A DNA stretch of 8,198 nt, taken from assembly GCA_030637845.1 (NCBI GenBank), contig DAOWFT010000042.1, positions 1 through 8,198 on the forward strand. The letters run 5' to 3'. Below, piece by piece: positions 1-6,223 of the stretch. Below the pieces are notes generated by a model. The model did not search any database. It was not told the origin of the DNA and saw only the letters and a program-made list of their open reading frames with translations. Source of the DNA: Thalassospiraceae bacterium. GTDB lineage: Bacteria > Pseudomonadota > Alphaproteobacteria > Rhodospirillales > Magnetovibrionaceae. The position numbers and the translations under genes are program-made. Numbering within the stretch: position 1 is the stretch's first letter; the number at the start of each line of letters is the position of its first letter.

Positions 1-488
1 ATGGGCCAGCCTTTGATAATGCGAACAACACCGATAATAATTGCAAAGCCAACCGAAAAGGCAACGGTCATGCGTAGGCCAAATGCGTAGCTGGCCATTG
101 TTTCTGCGTTGTTTTCAATGGCGCCTGCTTCGGCAACTGTTTTCGATGCTTCGGCGGCAACCGCAATAAGTGCGGGTTCGGCAACGGTGGTGCCAAAACC
201 AAGAGCAAAGGCAAAGGCAACCAGCCAGAACAAGCTACCCTTCTTGGCAAAATCCTGAGCCATGGATTCGCCCAGCGGAAACAAACCCATTTCCAACCCG
301 CGAATAAAAAACGCCAGCCCCATTATTACCAAGGCGGTACCGATAAGTATTTCAGCTAAATTGGGAAAGGGTTGGCGCAGCACCACAATTTGAAAAAATG
401 CGATAACCGCAATAATCGGCACCAGGTCACGGGCCGCATTGACCAGAAGACGGGTAAGGCCACGAATTATTTTAAGTGCGCTTCCCAT
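1..488 (-). CDS. DUF1538-family membrane protein (partial, 3' end outside window)
   Basis: This is an incomplete minus-strand gene. It starts with ATG at 488-486 and runs open through the left edge, giving 162 residues. I see hydrophobic segments at about residues 23-38, 47-62, 86-111 and 141-158. Conserved DUF1538 features are GLEMGLFPLGE at 64-74 and a TVAEPALIAVAAE stretch at 101-113. A GGGGA tract lies about 6 bases upstream of the start. DUF1538 proteins are integral membrane proteins; from memory, a DUF1538 pair (UmpAB) from Halomonas was reported to act as a monovalent cation/proton antiporter. Transport of Na+ or similar ions is therefore a reasonable but unproven guess here. The gene lies 103 bases downstream of cbtA on the same strand, so it may be co-transcribed or have its own promoter. 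Family assignment is fairly firm; function is not. Confidence 0.8.
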   Translation of the reverse strand, partial: MGSALKIIRGLTRLLVNAARDLVPIIAVIAFFQIVVLRQPFPNLAEILIGTALVIMGLAFFIRGLEMGLFPLGESMAQDFAKKGSLFWLVAFAFALGFGTTVAEPALIAVAAEASKTVAEAGAIENNAETMASYAFGLRMTVAFSVGFAIIIGVVRIIKGWP

Positions 489-591
489 TCTATTTCCCCA
501 CCCTGCCTGCCATGACAGATGACAACAGATTGTTGACATAAGTATAGTGCGACAATGTGGCTGTTTGTTTATTTTTTTAATTTTTGTCTTT
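489..591 (-). promoter_or_regulatory. Spacer between cbtA and the DUF1538 gene
   Basis: This 103-base spacer is AT-rich next to cbtA and more mixed towards the DUF1538 start. It contains a perfect inverted repeat CAACA-GAT-TGTTG at 523-535. A broader TTGT...ACAA arrangement is also present around 531-555. On the minus strand a TATACT hexamer, a possible -10, occurs at about 543-548 but its -35 is poor. I see no hairpin followed by a U tract that would terminate cbtA transcription. The region could carry an operator and a promoter for the DUF1538 gene, but this rests on short motifs only. Confidence 0.3.
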
Positions 592-603
592 TTAATTTTT
601 GTC
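574..603. repeat. 15-base perfect tandem duplication over the cbtA stop codon
   Basis: The unit TTTTTAATTTTTGTC (plus strand) occurs twice without a mismatch at 574-588 and 589-603. On the minus strand the unit encodes the last three residues (Asp-Lys-Asn) and the TAA stop of cbtA, so a second copy of the gene end sits immediately downstream. It looks like a replication-slippage duplication in AT-rich DNA. Confidence 0.85.
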
Positions 604-1305
604 TGGCGAAGCACGTCCCAGCACGGCGCCATTGACGGCACCAATGATTAGCCAAAAGACAAACGTGCTGGCGAGAGAATAAAATGCAAAATCCCTAATC
701 AGTTCAGCCGGAACCGTGCTTGTGCTTGGCGTGCTTTCAGGCGCGCCAAATACGTGGGGAAATATTATTAGTCCGGCACCCACAACCTTGGGCCACCATG
801 CGTTACGCCACCCCCCGGCAAGGCCGCATTCCCCCGCCCAATCGCCGATAAACACCACCAAAACAAGGCCCAAAGATGTGCAAGACACGGCCAACCACCA
901 CCAAAGCTGGCGGGCCTCAAGATCAACATAGGCGGTGCCGGGCGGTGCCGGTGGCTGACCAATGGCAGGGGCCAGCGCAAATGCGGCCCAACCGCCAAGG
1001 CCCCATAAAATACCTTGTTTCCAGCTGGTCGGGCGGGTGTGAAACATAATCCCCGCAGCCATAATTAAGGCAAAAGCCACCCCGGTTAGGGCATCAAAGG
1101 CAAGCGTGTTTAAAAATCTTTCTGGATCGGTTAGGGCAATGGCCATGAAGCCCTCGGGCGGGAAATAATCAACCGCTCGACCCCCCATTTCGAGAAATTC
1201 AGCAAAATCAATAAGTGGGATAATAAAAATAGCCTGGGCCAACGACACGACCAGACCGGCAGACAGCCCTGCTATCAACGCTGCCGGGAACAAAAGCTTT
1301 GTCAT
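592..1305 (-). CDS. cbtA: Cobalt transporter subunit CbtA
   Basis: CbtA is a predicted polytopic inner-membrane protein that, with CbtB, is thought to import cobalt for cobalamin synthesis; the family was first defined by its association with B12 regulation. The 237-residue length is normal. Hydrophobic segments are visible at about residues 8-32, 68-88, 98-115, 136-154, 174-187 and 206-230. Family marks are the APAIGQPPAPPGTAY loop followed by DLEARQLWWW (112-137), and IIFPHVFGAP (180-189), whose His184 could ligand metal. ATG at 1305 is preceded by AAGG at a short distance. It lies 27 bases after cbtB on the same strand, so the two form an operon. No B12 riboswitch is visible upstream of the pair, so control by cobalamin is not evident. 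Confidence 0.9.
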   Translation of the reverse strand: MTKLLFPAALIAGLSAGLVVSLAQAIFIIPLIDFAEFLEMGGRAVDYFPPEGFMAIALTDPERFLNTLAFDALTGVAFALIMAAGIMFHTRPTSWKQGILWGLGGWAAFALAPAIGQPPAPPGTAYVDLEARQLWWWLAVSCTSLGLVLVVFIGDWAGECGLAGGWRNAWWPKVVGAGLIIFPHVFGAPESTPSTSTVPAELIRDFAFYSLASTFVFWLIIGAVNGAVLGRASPDKN

Positions 1306-1332
1306 ATATACCTTAACTGGTTTTAACGCCCT

Positions 1333-1542
1333 TTAGTGGCAGGGAAAAGAAAACGCATGCCGGGAATCGTGGGCAACATCGTGGGAAGCCTGCGCGTAGC
1401 CAACCACCGACAAAAGTCCGAGCCCAAGGGCAAGGGCGAAAACAGCCGTAACCACCGCGTTGGTGCGCGATATTTCACCTGCATCCAGGCCCTCTGTAAC
1501 ACTAATGGCTGCTACCTTGGTTTTATGAGGATTGCTGGTCAT
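1333..1542 (-). CDS. cbtB: Cobalt transporter subunit CbtB
   Basis: This small 69-residue protein has one membrane segment at about residues 28-50 and a histidine-rich C-terminus, with His54, His58, His62, Cys68 and His69 in the pattern HDxRHxFxFPCH. That tail is the signature of CbtB, the single-span partner of CbtA, and probably binds the metal ion outside or at the membrane face. The N-terminal 25 residues before the membrane span are hydrophilic and a little longer than in the smallest family members. ATG at 1542 is chosen because AAAAGGAGCC lies about 10 bases upstream, a strong ribosome binding site. It is the first gene of the minus-strand cbtB-cbtA unit and diverges from the chvI-like gene. 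Identification is solid; cobalt specificity is family knowledge, not shown here. Confidence 0.88.
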   Translation of the reverse strand: MTSNPHKTKVAAISVTEGLDAGEISRTNAVVTAVFALALGLGLLSVVGYAQASHDVAHDSRHAFSFPCH

Positions 1543-1663
1543 TTGCGGCTGGCTCCTTTTTTTGTTTGTGCCTTATTGCCTAGAATATTACGGGCATCGT
1601 AGCCTCTAATATAACAACTGTCTTTAATTTTTCACTTAAAAATCCGAGCTCTGCCCATAGGGC

Positions 1664-1669
1664 TATAAT
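1664..1669 (+). promoter_or_regulatory. Candidate -10 box for chvI (distal)
   Basis: A perfect TATAAT hexamer lies 59 bases before the chvI ATG. The matching -35 position is poor (AATCCG region), so this is only a candidate. Confidence 0.3.
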
Positions 1670-1701
1670 TTTGCCATAATAAAAAGGCCAAATACCTTAT
1701 G

Positions 1702-1707
1702 TATAAT
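1702..1707 (+). promoter_or_regulatory. Candidate -10 box for chvI (proximal)
   Basis: A second perfect TATAAT lies 21 bases before the chvI ATG. Initiation from it would leave a leader of about 15 bases, just covering the AAGAAGG ribosome binding site at 1711-1717. No consensus -35 is visible. Confidence 0.3.
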
Positions 1708-1728
1708 TCTAAGAAGGCGTAGATACCC

Positions 1729-2412
1729 ATGAGCCACACCATCGCCCTGGTCGACGATGACCGCAATATTCTAACGTCCGTTTCCATGGCGCTCGAGGCC
1801 GAGGGCTACGAGGTACGCACCTATTCCGATGGCGAAGAGGCGCTCAGGGAAATTTCCCGCAACCCGCCCAGCCTTGCAGTACTGGATATAAAGATGCCCC
1901 GAATGGACGGGATGGAGCTTTTATCTGAATTAAAAAAACGCTCGGACCTTCCGATTATTTTTCTCACCTCCAAGGATGATGAGGTTGATGAGGCCATGGG
2001 TCTGCGCATGGGCGCCGACGACTATATCAAAAAACCATTTTCCCAACGCTTGTTAATCGAACGCATCCGCGCTGTTTTACGCAGGCTTGACCCAGCATCG
2101 GGAAGTGGAGATTTAATAACCCGCGGCCACCTGATGATGGACACCTCGCGCCACCTTTGCACATGGAAAGAAACGCAGGTCAATTTGACGGTAACCGAAT
2201 TTTTGCTTTTGCACGCGCTGGCCGCTAACCCCGGTCACGTTAAAAGTCGTGATCAGTTAATTGACGCGGCATATGGCGAAAACATTTATGTCGATGATCG
2301 CACCATAGATAGCCACATCAAGCGTCTGCGCCGTAAATTCCGCGCCGCCGTTCCTGACTTTGACGAAATAGAGACCCTTTACGGCGTTGGCTATCGCTAC
2401 AAGGCAGATTGA
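1729..2412 (+). CDS. chvI: ChvI-like response regulator, OmpR/PhoB family
   Basis: This is a 227-residue DNA-binding response regulator. The receiver domain (about 3-120) has the acidic pair Asp10/Asp11, phosphoacceptor Asp53 in LDIKMPRMDG, the switch residue Thr80 in FLTSKD, and Lys102 in KKPFSQRLL. A winged-helix effector domain (about 127-224) has the RTIDSHIKRLRRKF recognition region and the GVGYRY end. The N-terminal TIALVDDDRNILTSVS and the IKMPRMDGMELL stretch match the ChvI/BvrR group of Alphaproteobacteria closely, which with ChvG controls envelope, acid-response and exopolysaccharide functions. AAGAAGG about 12 bases before ATG 1729 supports the start. It is the first gene of the plus-strand operon, 15 bases before its sensor kinase. 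Orthology is strong; targets in this organism are unknown. Confidence 0.93.
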   Translation: MSHTIALVDDDRNILTSVSMALEAEGYEVRTYSDGEEALREISRNPPSLAVLDIKMPRMDGMELLSELKKRSDLPIIFLTSKDDEVDEAMGLRMGADDYIKKPFSQRLLIERIRAVLRRLDPASGSGDLITRGHLMMDTSRHLCTWKETQVNLTVTEFLLLHALAANPGHVKSRDQLIDAAYGENIYVDDRTIDSHIKRLRRKFRAAVPDFDEIETLYGVGYRYKAD

Positions 2413-2427
2413 TTTAAACTGGGCCGC

Positions 2428-4095
2428 ATGGAAAAAACCGATAGCGATAGCGCAGGCACACCAGATCACGCCTCTATTCATGACCATGTTCGTGAGCATA
2501 TTCATAGTCACGGATTGAGCGGGCGTTTTTCACGTATTACGCTGCGAATTCTTGCGGTTAATCTGTTGGCACCGGCGATACTGGTCGCGGGTATTTTTTA
2601 TCTTGATGAATACCGTCGCAATCTGATTTCAACAGAACTTTCCGGCCTGCGCACCCATGCAGAAATTTTTGCGGTTGCCCTTGGCGAGAGTGCGGTTTCG
2701 CCCATGAGTCAGGTGCTTGTGCCTGAACTTTCATCACAAATTGTACGCCGCCTTGCCTTTACCGCTGAAACCCGGGCCCGACTTTTCATGCCGAACGGCA
2801 GGCTGGCTGCCGATTCCCGAAAGCTGCTTGAGCCGGGTGGCCAGGTACAAAGAGAAGACCTGCCCCCGCCGGTAACCGAAGAAGAAAAAGCAAGTTTTTT
2901 AAGCGGCGCGTTTCGAGCAATTGATAGGCTGTATAATTGGCTGCCCGGCGGTGATGATTACACGCTCTATAAAGAAAACATCCAACAAAAAGCAAGTGAT
3001 TACCCCGAGGTAATGGCGGCCATGCAGGGTGAGGTATGGGTGGCGAGAAGATCAATGCCTGACGGATCGCTGGTGCTGACCGTTGCCATGCCGATAACGC
3101 GTTACAAACAAACGCTGGGCGTGATTTTTCTTTCCAAAGGTTCAGGCGAAATTGATGCCGCCCTTTATGAGGTGCGCCTGGATATACTTAAAGTATTTAT
3201 CGTAGCGCTGGTTATTACGGTTGCTCTTTCGTTTTATCTGGCCGGAACAATAGCCAGACCCATACGTTCATTGGCGTTGGCAGCCGAATACATTCGCAAA
3301 GGCCATCACCGCCAACACAAAATCCCGGATTTCGGCGAACGTTCCGATGAAATTGGCGAACTGGCCAGAGCCCTTAGCGATATGACCGAAGCACTATGGA
3401 CACGGATGGACGCCATTGAGCGCTTTGCCGCCGATGTTTCCCATGAAATTAAAAATCCGCTTACATCAATTAAAAGTGCAGTTGAAACTGCGGTACGAAT
3501 TAAAGACGTGTCACAGCAAAAAAAGCTGATGGCCATTATTCAAGATGATGTGGAAAGGCTTGACCGTCTGATAACCGATATTTCAGATGCTTCCAGACTT
3601 GATGCCGAACTAAGCCGAGCCGAAACGGTCAAGGTGAATGTTTCTTCTTTGTTGGAAACATTGGTCAACATACACGATGCAACCAAGCACGAAGGCGAAC
3701 CGCTGGCGGTGCTTGAGGCAGAAGAAAACCTGATAACCGAAGGAATGGAAGACCGTCTGGTGCAGGTATTTAGAAACCTTTTAGCCAATGCGATTACCTT
3801 TAGCCCCAAGGGCGGAACGATTAAAATAACCGCGGCAAGTGATGGCGACGATATTATCATAACCGTTAGCGATAACGGCCCCGGCATAACGCCGGGAAAA
3901 GAAGCGGCAATTTTTGATCGCTTTTATACCGAACGCCCGCTGGCGGAAAAATTCGGAACCCATTCGGGCCTTGGACTCGCCATATCAAAACAAATCATCG
4001 ATGCCTACGGCGGGCAGATAACGGCTGAAAACGCCCTAAGCGAAGCTGGTGAAATAGCCGGCGCCCGCTTTATTGTGCGTCTTGAGGCGGCCTGA
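2428..4095 (+). CDS. chvG: ChvG-like sensor histidine kinase
   Basis: This is a 555-residue membrane sensor kinase expected to phosphorylate the upstream ChvI. Order of parts: a cytoplasmic N-terminus (1-40) with six histidines between 14 and 28; membrane span 1 (about 41-59); a periplasmic domain (about 60-253) containing the ChvG-type ARLFMPNGRLAADSRKL stretch; span 2 (about 254-275); HAMP (about 276-328); a HisKA domain with phosphorylated His339 in VSHEIKNPLTS; and a HATPase domain with N-box Asn450/Asn454, DNGPGI, and the SGLGLAISKQI glycine-rich lid. The length fits ChvG/BvrS/ExoS proteins. In Rhizobiales the periplasmic repressor ExoR modulates this kinase; no exoR is visible here. The ribosome binding site is weak, so translation may be coupled to chvI, which ends 15 bases upstream. 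The histidine cluster is unusual for the family. Confidence 0.93.
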   Translation: MEKTDSDSAGTPDHASIHDHVREHIHSHGLSGRFSRITLRILAVNLLAPAILVAGIFYLDEYRRNLISTELSGLRTHAEIFAVALGESAVSPMSQVLVPELSSQIVRRLAFTAETRARLFMPNGRLAADSRKLLEPGGQVQREDLPPPVTEEEKASFLSGAFRAIDRLYNWLPGGDDYTLYKENIQQKASDYPEVMAAMQGEVWVARRSMPDGSLVLTVAMPITRYKQTLGVIFLSKGSGEIDAALYEVRLDILKVFIVALVITVALSFYLAGTIARPIRSLALAAEYIRKGHHRQHKIPDFGERSDEIGELARALSDMTEALWTRMDAIERFAADVSHEIKNPLTSIKSAVETAVRIKDVSQQKKLMAIIQDDVERLDRLITDISDASRLDAELSRAETVKVNVSSLLETLVNIHDATKHEGEPLAVLEAEENLITEGMEDRLVQVFRNLLANAITFSPKGGTIKITAASDGDDIIITVSDNGPGITPGKEAAIFDRFYTERPLAEKFGTHSGLGLAISKQIIDAYGGQITAENALSEAGEIAGARFIVRLEAA

Positions 4096-4125
4096 GGAGG
4101 CCCATCGCCGAGCGTGTTTCTTTTT
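4086..4125 (+). promoter_or_regulatory. Hairpin over the chvG stop codon with T-rich tail; possible attenuator
   Basis: GGCCT (4089-4093) pairs with AGGCC (4098-4102) around a GAGG loop that contains most of the TGA stop. GGCG/CGCC (4086-4089 and 4106-4109) offers an alternative outer stem with a bulge. A T-rich run TTTCTTTTT (4117-4125) follows, but after a spacer of several bases, so it is a poor intrinsic terminator. The loop and 3' arm hold GGAGG (4096-4100), a strong Shine-Dalgarno sequence that sits too far (39 bases) from the hprK ATG to serve it. Confidence 0.3.
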
Positions 4126-4139
4126 GCTATGGTGCTTTT

Positions 4140-4616
4140 ATGGGTAGTTTTATTGATACGGTTCACGCCACCACGGTTGCCATAAATGGCGACGGCGTAC
4201 TTATTCGCGGGCCGGCCGGCAGCGGGAAATCCGATCTCGCCCTGCGCCTGATAGACGCGGGCGCAAGCCTGATCGCCGATGATTATACCAAGCTCGAAAT
4301 AACTGATGGTAAGGTTTTTGTTTCACCGCCCGAAACCATTTCCGGAATGATGGAAATACGCGGCATCGGGGTCATGCATATTGGCACATCGGGCGAGGCC
4401 CCATTGGCGATGGTAGTTGACCTGATGCGCCATGAACTAATCGAACGTCTGCCCGAACATTTAAATACGGAAATAATGGGCATGGCCATTCCGGTGATCG
4501 AGGTCGACCCGTTTGAGCCATCGGCAACGGCCAAGGTGCGTATGGCACTAAAGGCGATAAAAGAAAAAACGTTTATTGAAGACGGGCATACGAACGAGAT
4601 CAGGACAAAACAATGA
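4140..4616 (+). CDS. hprK: HPr kinase/phosphorylase, short alphaproteobacterial form
   Basis: HprK phosphorylates HPr on a regulatory serine using ATP or pyrophosphate and can remove that phosphate. This 158-residue protein is just the catalytic domain; the N-terminal domain of Firmicutes HprK (about 310 residues) is absent, as is usual in Alphaproteobacteria. I see the Walker A GPAGSGKS at 24-31, the IADD acidic pair at Asp47/Asp48, and the HprK signature MEIRGIGVMHI at 71-81. The substrate HPr with a matching serine is encoded three genes downstream. The gene starts 44 bases after chvG. The best start is ATG 4140, because the protein then opens with the VHATTVAI strand typical of short HprK, but only a weak GGTG precedes it. 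The reading frame is open upstream past the chvG stop without another standard start. Its end overlaps the rapZ start by 4 bases. Confidence 0.92.
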   Translation: MGSFIDTVHATTVAINGDGVLIRGPAGSGKSDLALRLIDAGASLIADDYTKLEITDGKVFVSPPETISGMMEIRGIGVMHIGTSGEAPLAMVVDLMRHELIERLPEHLNTEIMGMAIPVIEVDPFEPSATAKVRMALKAIKEKTFIEDGHTNEIRTKQ

Positions 4617-5482
4617 GCGGCCCCGACGGCAAACAAAAAACCGTATTGCTTGTTACCGGAATGTCCGGTGCCGGCAAAACCACGGCATTAAAGGCGCTGG
4701 AGGACATGGGGTTTGAAGCGGTCGATAACATACCGCTGTCATTAATTCCAAATCTTGCGACCCCGGTATCAAATATTGGCGACCTTGCTATCGGGGTTGA
4801 TATTCGCACCCGTGATTTTAATTTCGACACATTTGCAAATGTTGCATCGCTACTTAAAGCAAATAAAAAGCTTGAGGTAAAAATACTGTTTGTTGATTGC
4901 AGCGATAATGAGCTGCTTTTACGCTATAGCGAAACCCGTCACCGCCACCCACTGGCGCAAGACAGGCCGGTTATCGACGGCATCAACCTTGAACGTGAAC
5001 GCATATCACAGCTGGCCGATCTGGCTGATATAAAAATTGATACAACCGGACGCTCACCGGGTGATTTAAAAGCTCATCTGGGGGAACATTTTGCCAGCAT
5101 CAACGACAAGGGTCTTGTGGTGTTTTTAACTTCGTTTGCATTTCCCCACGGGTTACCGCGTGAAGCCGATATGGTATTCGATGTTCGTTTTTTACAAAAT
5201 CCCCATTATGATCCGGAACTAAGAGAATTAACCGGACTGAACGAAGCGGTCGGCCGCTTAATAAAAAGCGATCCAGATTTTAATGTTTTTATGACAAATG
5301 CCCAAAATCTTATAAAACCGCTATTGCCAAGGTTTGCGGCAGAAGGAAAATCCTATCTGACTATTGCTATCGGCTGTACCGGCGGAAGGCATCGTTCGGT
5401 ATTTGTTGCCGAACAACTAGGCAAGTGGCTTAATAAGCAAGATCAACGGGTTAAGATTAATCACCGTGAAATGGAAAAATAA
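4613..5482 (+). CDS. rapZ: RapZ (YvcJ/YhbJ family) nucleotide-binding regulator
   Basis: RapZ is a P-loop protein; in E. coli it binds glucosamine-6-phosphate and delivers the sRNA GlmZ to RNase E, thereby tuning glmS. GlmZ is not known from Alphaproteobacteria, so the RNA partner here is unknown. The 289-residue length is normal. Motifs are Walker A GMSGAGKTT (16-24), VDIRTRDF (62-69), a hydrophobic Walker-B-like strand ILFVDC (91-96), ETRHRHPL (107-114), and the C-terminal GCTGGRHRS (254-262), which belongs to the ligand-binding C domain. The C-terminus is lysine- and arginine-rich, as in RNA-binding RapZ. ATG 4613 overlaps the hprK stop in an ATGA arrangement, with AGGA upstream, implying translational coupling. 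Its place inside a PTS regulatory operon is in line with the rpoN/ptsN/rapZ linkage seen in Gammaproteobacteria. Confidence 0.93.
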   Translation: MSGPDGKQKTVLLVTGMSGAGKTTALKALEDMGFEAVDNIPLSLIPNLATPVSNIGDLAIGVDIRTRDFNFDTFANVASLLKANKKLEVKILFVDCSDNELLLRYSETRHRHPLAQDRPVIDGINLERERISQLADLADIKIDTTGRSPGDLKAHLGEHFASINDKGLVVFLTSFAFPHGLPREADMVFDVRFLQNPHYDPELRELTGLNEAVGRLIKSDPDFNVFMTNAQNLIKPLLPRFAAEGKSYLTIAIGCTGGRHRSVFVAEQLGKWLNKQDQRVKINHREMEK

Positions 5483-5526
5483 TCTGCTAGTATAATCTGG
5501 CAGCAATCAGGCGAGGTAGAAATAAA
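5483..5526 (+). promoter_or_regulatory. Gap before the EIIA gene with a TATAAT box
   Basis: This 44-base gap contains a perfect TATAAT at 5491-5496 and the ribosome binding site GAGG at 5512-5515 for the EIIA gene. The -35 position (GAAATG, about 5468-5473) is weak. It might be an internal promoter that allows the EIIA-HPr-EI segment to be expressed apart from chvIG. Confidence 0.3.
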
Positions 5527-5931
5527 ATGATTGGTCTTGTTCTAGTCACCCATAGCCGACTGGCCGATGAAATGTTGGCAGCACTGGAACACGTGGTTGG
5601 GCCACAGAAAGCATTTAGCAATGTTTGTATTGGCCCCGATGATGACATGGAAGAGCGTCGCGGCCACATACTCGAAAGCATCTCCAAGGTTGATGACGGC
5701 AGCGGTGTTATTTTGTTAACCGATATGTTTGGCGGCACACCGTCCAATTTGGCCATAAGCGTAATTGAAAAGGCCAATGTCGAGGTTATTGCAGGGGTTA
5801 ACCTGCCCATGCTTATAAAACTAGCCAGCGTGCGTGAAGGCTCGTCACTTATAGAGGCGGCCACACAGGCCAAGGATGCCGGACGTAAGTACATCAATAT
5901 TGCATCAGAGCTTTTAAAGCAGGATTCTTAA
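5527..5931 (+). CDS. manX: PTS EIIA component, mannose (EIIA-Man) family
   Basis: This 134-residue cytoplasmic protein is a stand-alone EIIA of the mannose family. It accepts phosphate from HPr on His9 in the N-terminal strand GLVLVTHSRLADEM, and the partner aspartate Asp66 lies in LLTDMFGGTPSN (63-74); both match the E. coli ManX active site. Residues 85-134 complete the alpha/beta fold with the GVNLPMLIKL stretch. No EIIB, EIIC or EIID is encoded nearby, so the phosphoprotein probably acts as a regulator or signal carrier rather than in sugar uptake; that is the usual view of this gene in Alphaproteobacteria. GAGG 11 bases before ATG 5527 supports the start. The gene precedes HPr by 6 bases. 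The symbol follows usage in Sinorhizobium; other names are used in related species. Confidence 0.93.
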   Translation: MIGLVLVTHSRLADEMLAALEHVVGPQKAFSNVCIGPDDDMEERRGHILESISKVDDGSGVILLTDMFGGTPSNLAISVIEKANVEVIAGVNLPMLIKLASVREGSSLIEAATQAKDAGRKYINIASELLKQDS

Positions 5932-5937
5932 ACTGCC

Positions 5938-6219
5938 ATGCCTTCCAAAGACAATTTGCGCGAATTGGCCATAAGAAACGAACGCGGACTACATGCCCGG
6001 GCAGCCGCCAAGTTCGTAAAAACTGTTGGTGAATTTAATGCCGAAACATCAGTATCAAAAGACGGACAAACGGTTAACGGCTCGTCAATAATGGGTCTGA
6101 TGATGTTGGCCGCAGGAATTGGCAGCACAATAGAGGTAAAGGCCAGCGGGACTGAGGCCGGGGCGGCGCTTGATGCGCTGGAAAAACTGGTGGACGACAA
6201 ATTTGGTGAAGAGATTTAG
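5938..6219 (+). CDS. ptsH: HPr phosphocarrier protein
   Basis: HPr carries phosphate from EI to EIIA. In this 93-residue protein the catalytic residue is His19 within RNERGLHARAAAKFV (13-27), the equivalent of His15 of E. coli HPr. The regulatory serine is Ser50 within VNGSSIMGLMML (46-57), aligned with Ser46 of the Bacillus protein including the SIMG context, so it should be a substrate of the HprK encoded upstream. The protein is a few residues longer than average at its N-terminus. AGGA at 5921-5924 is the only ribosome binding site near ATG 5938, 13 bases away, so translation may depend on coupling to the EIIA gene, which ends 6 bases upstream. Whether it behaves as sugar HPr or NPr cannot be settled from sequence; the retained serine favours HprK control. 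Confidence 0.95.
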   Translation: MPSKDNLRELAIRNERGLHARAAAKFVKTVGEFNAETSVSKDGQTVNGSSIMGLMMLAAGIGSTIEVKASGTEAGAALDALEKLVDDKFGEEI

Positions 6220-6223
6220 ATAA

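Larger units (their letters stand above)
1543..1728. promoter_or_regulatory. Divergent intergenic region between cbtB and chvI
   Basis: These 186 AT-rich bases separate the minus-strand cobalt genes from the plus-strand regulatory operon and must hold promoters for both. On the plus strand, TATAAT hexamers occur at 1664-1669 and 1702-1707; either could be a -10 for chvI, giving leaders of about 50 or 15 bases, though neither has a good -35 at 16-18 bases. On the minus strand, TATATT and TATTCT boxes lie in 1585-1620 in front of cbtB. I looked for the conserved B12-box of a cobalamin riboswitch on the minus strand and did not find it. No tRNA or small ORF is evident. Confidence 0.5.

Noticed and set aside
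68..250. 60-codon minus-strand ORF within the partial DUF1538 gene
   Set aside because: It is in a different frame from the conserved DUF1538 translation and has low-complexity Leu/Pro/Lys composition.
931..950. 10-base tandem repeat GGCGGTGCCG inside cbtA
   Set aside because: It encodes the proline-rich APPAPPG loop typical of CbtA, so codon repetition explains it.
1543..1728. Cobalamin riboswitch upstream of cbtBA
   Set aside because: Expected for cobalt uptake genes, but no B12-box or suitable stem set is visible on the minus strand and the space is barely sufficient.
4129..4185. 18-codon leader ORF overlapping the hprK start in another frame
   Set aside because: It has ATG at 4129 and stop at 4183, but no good Shine-Dalgarno spacing and no regulatory codon pattern; most likely chance.
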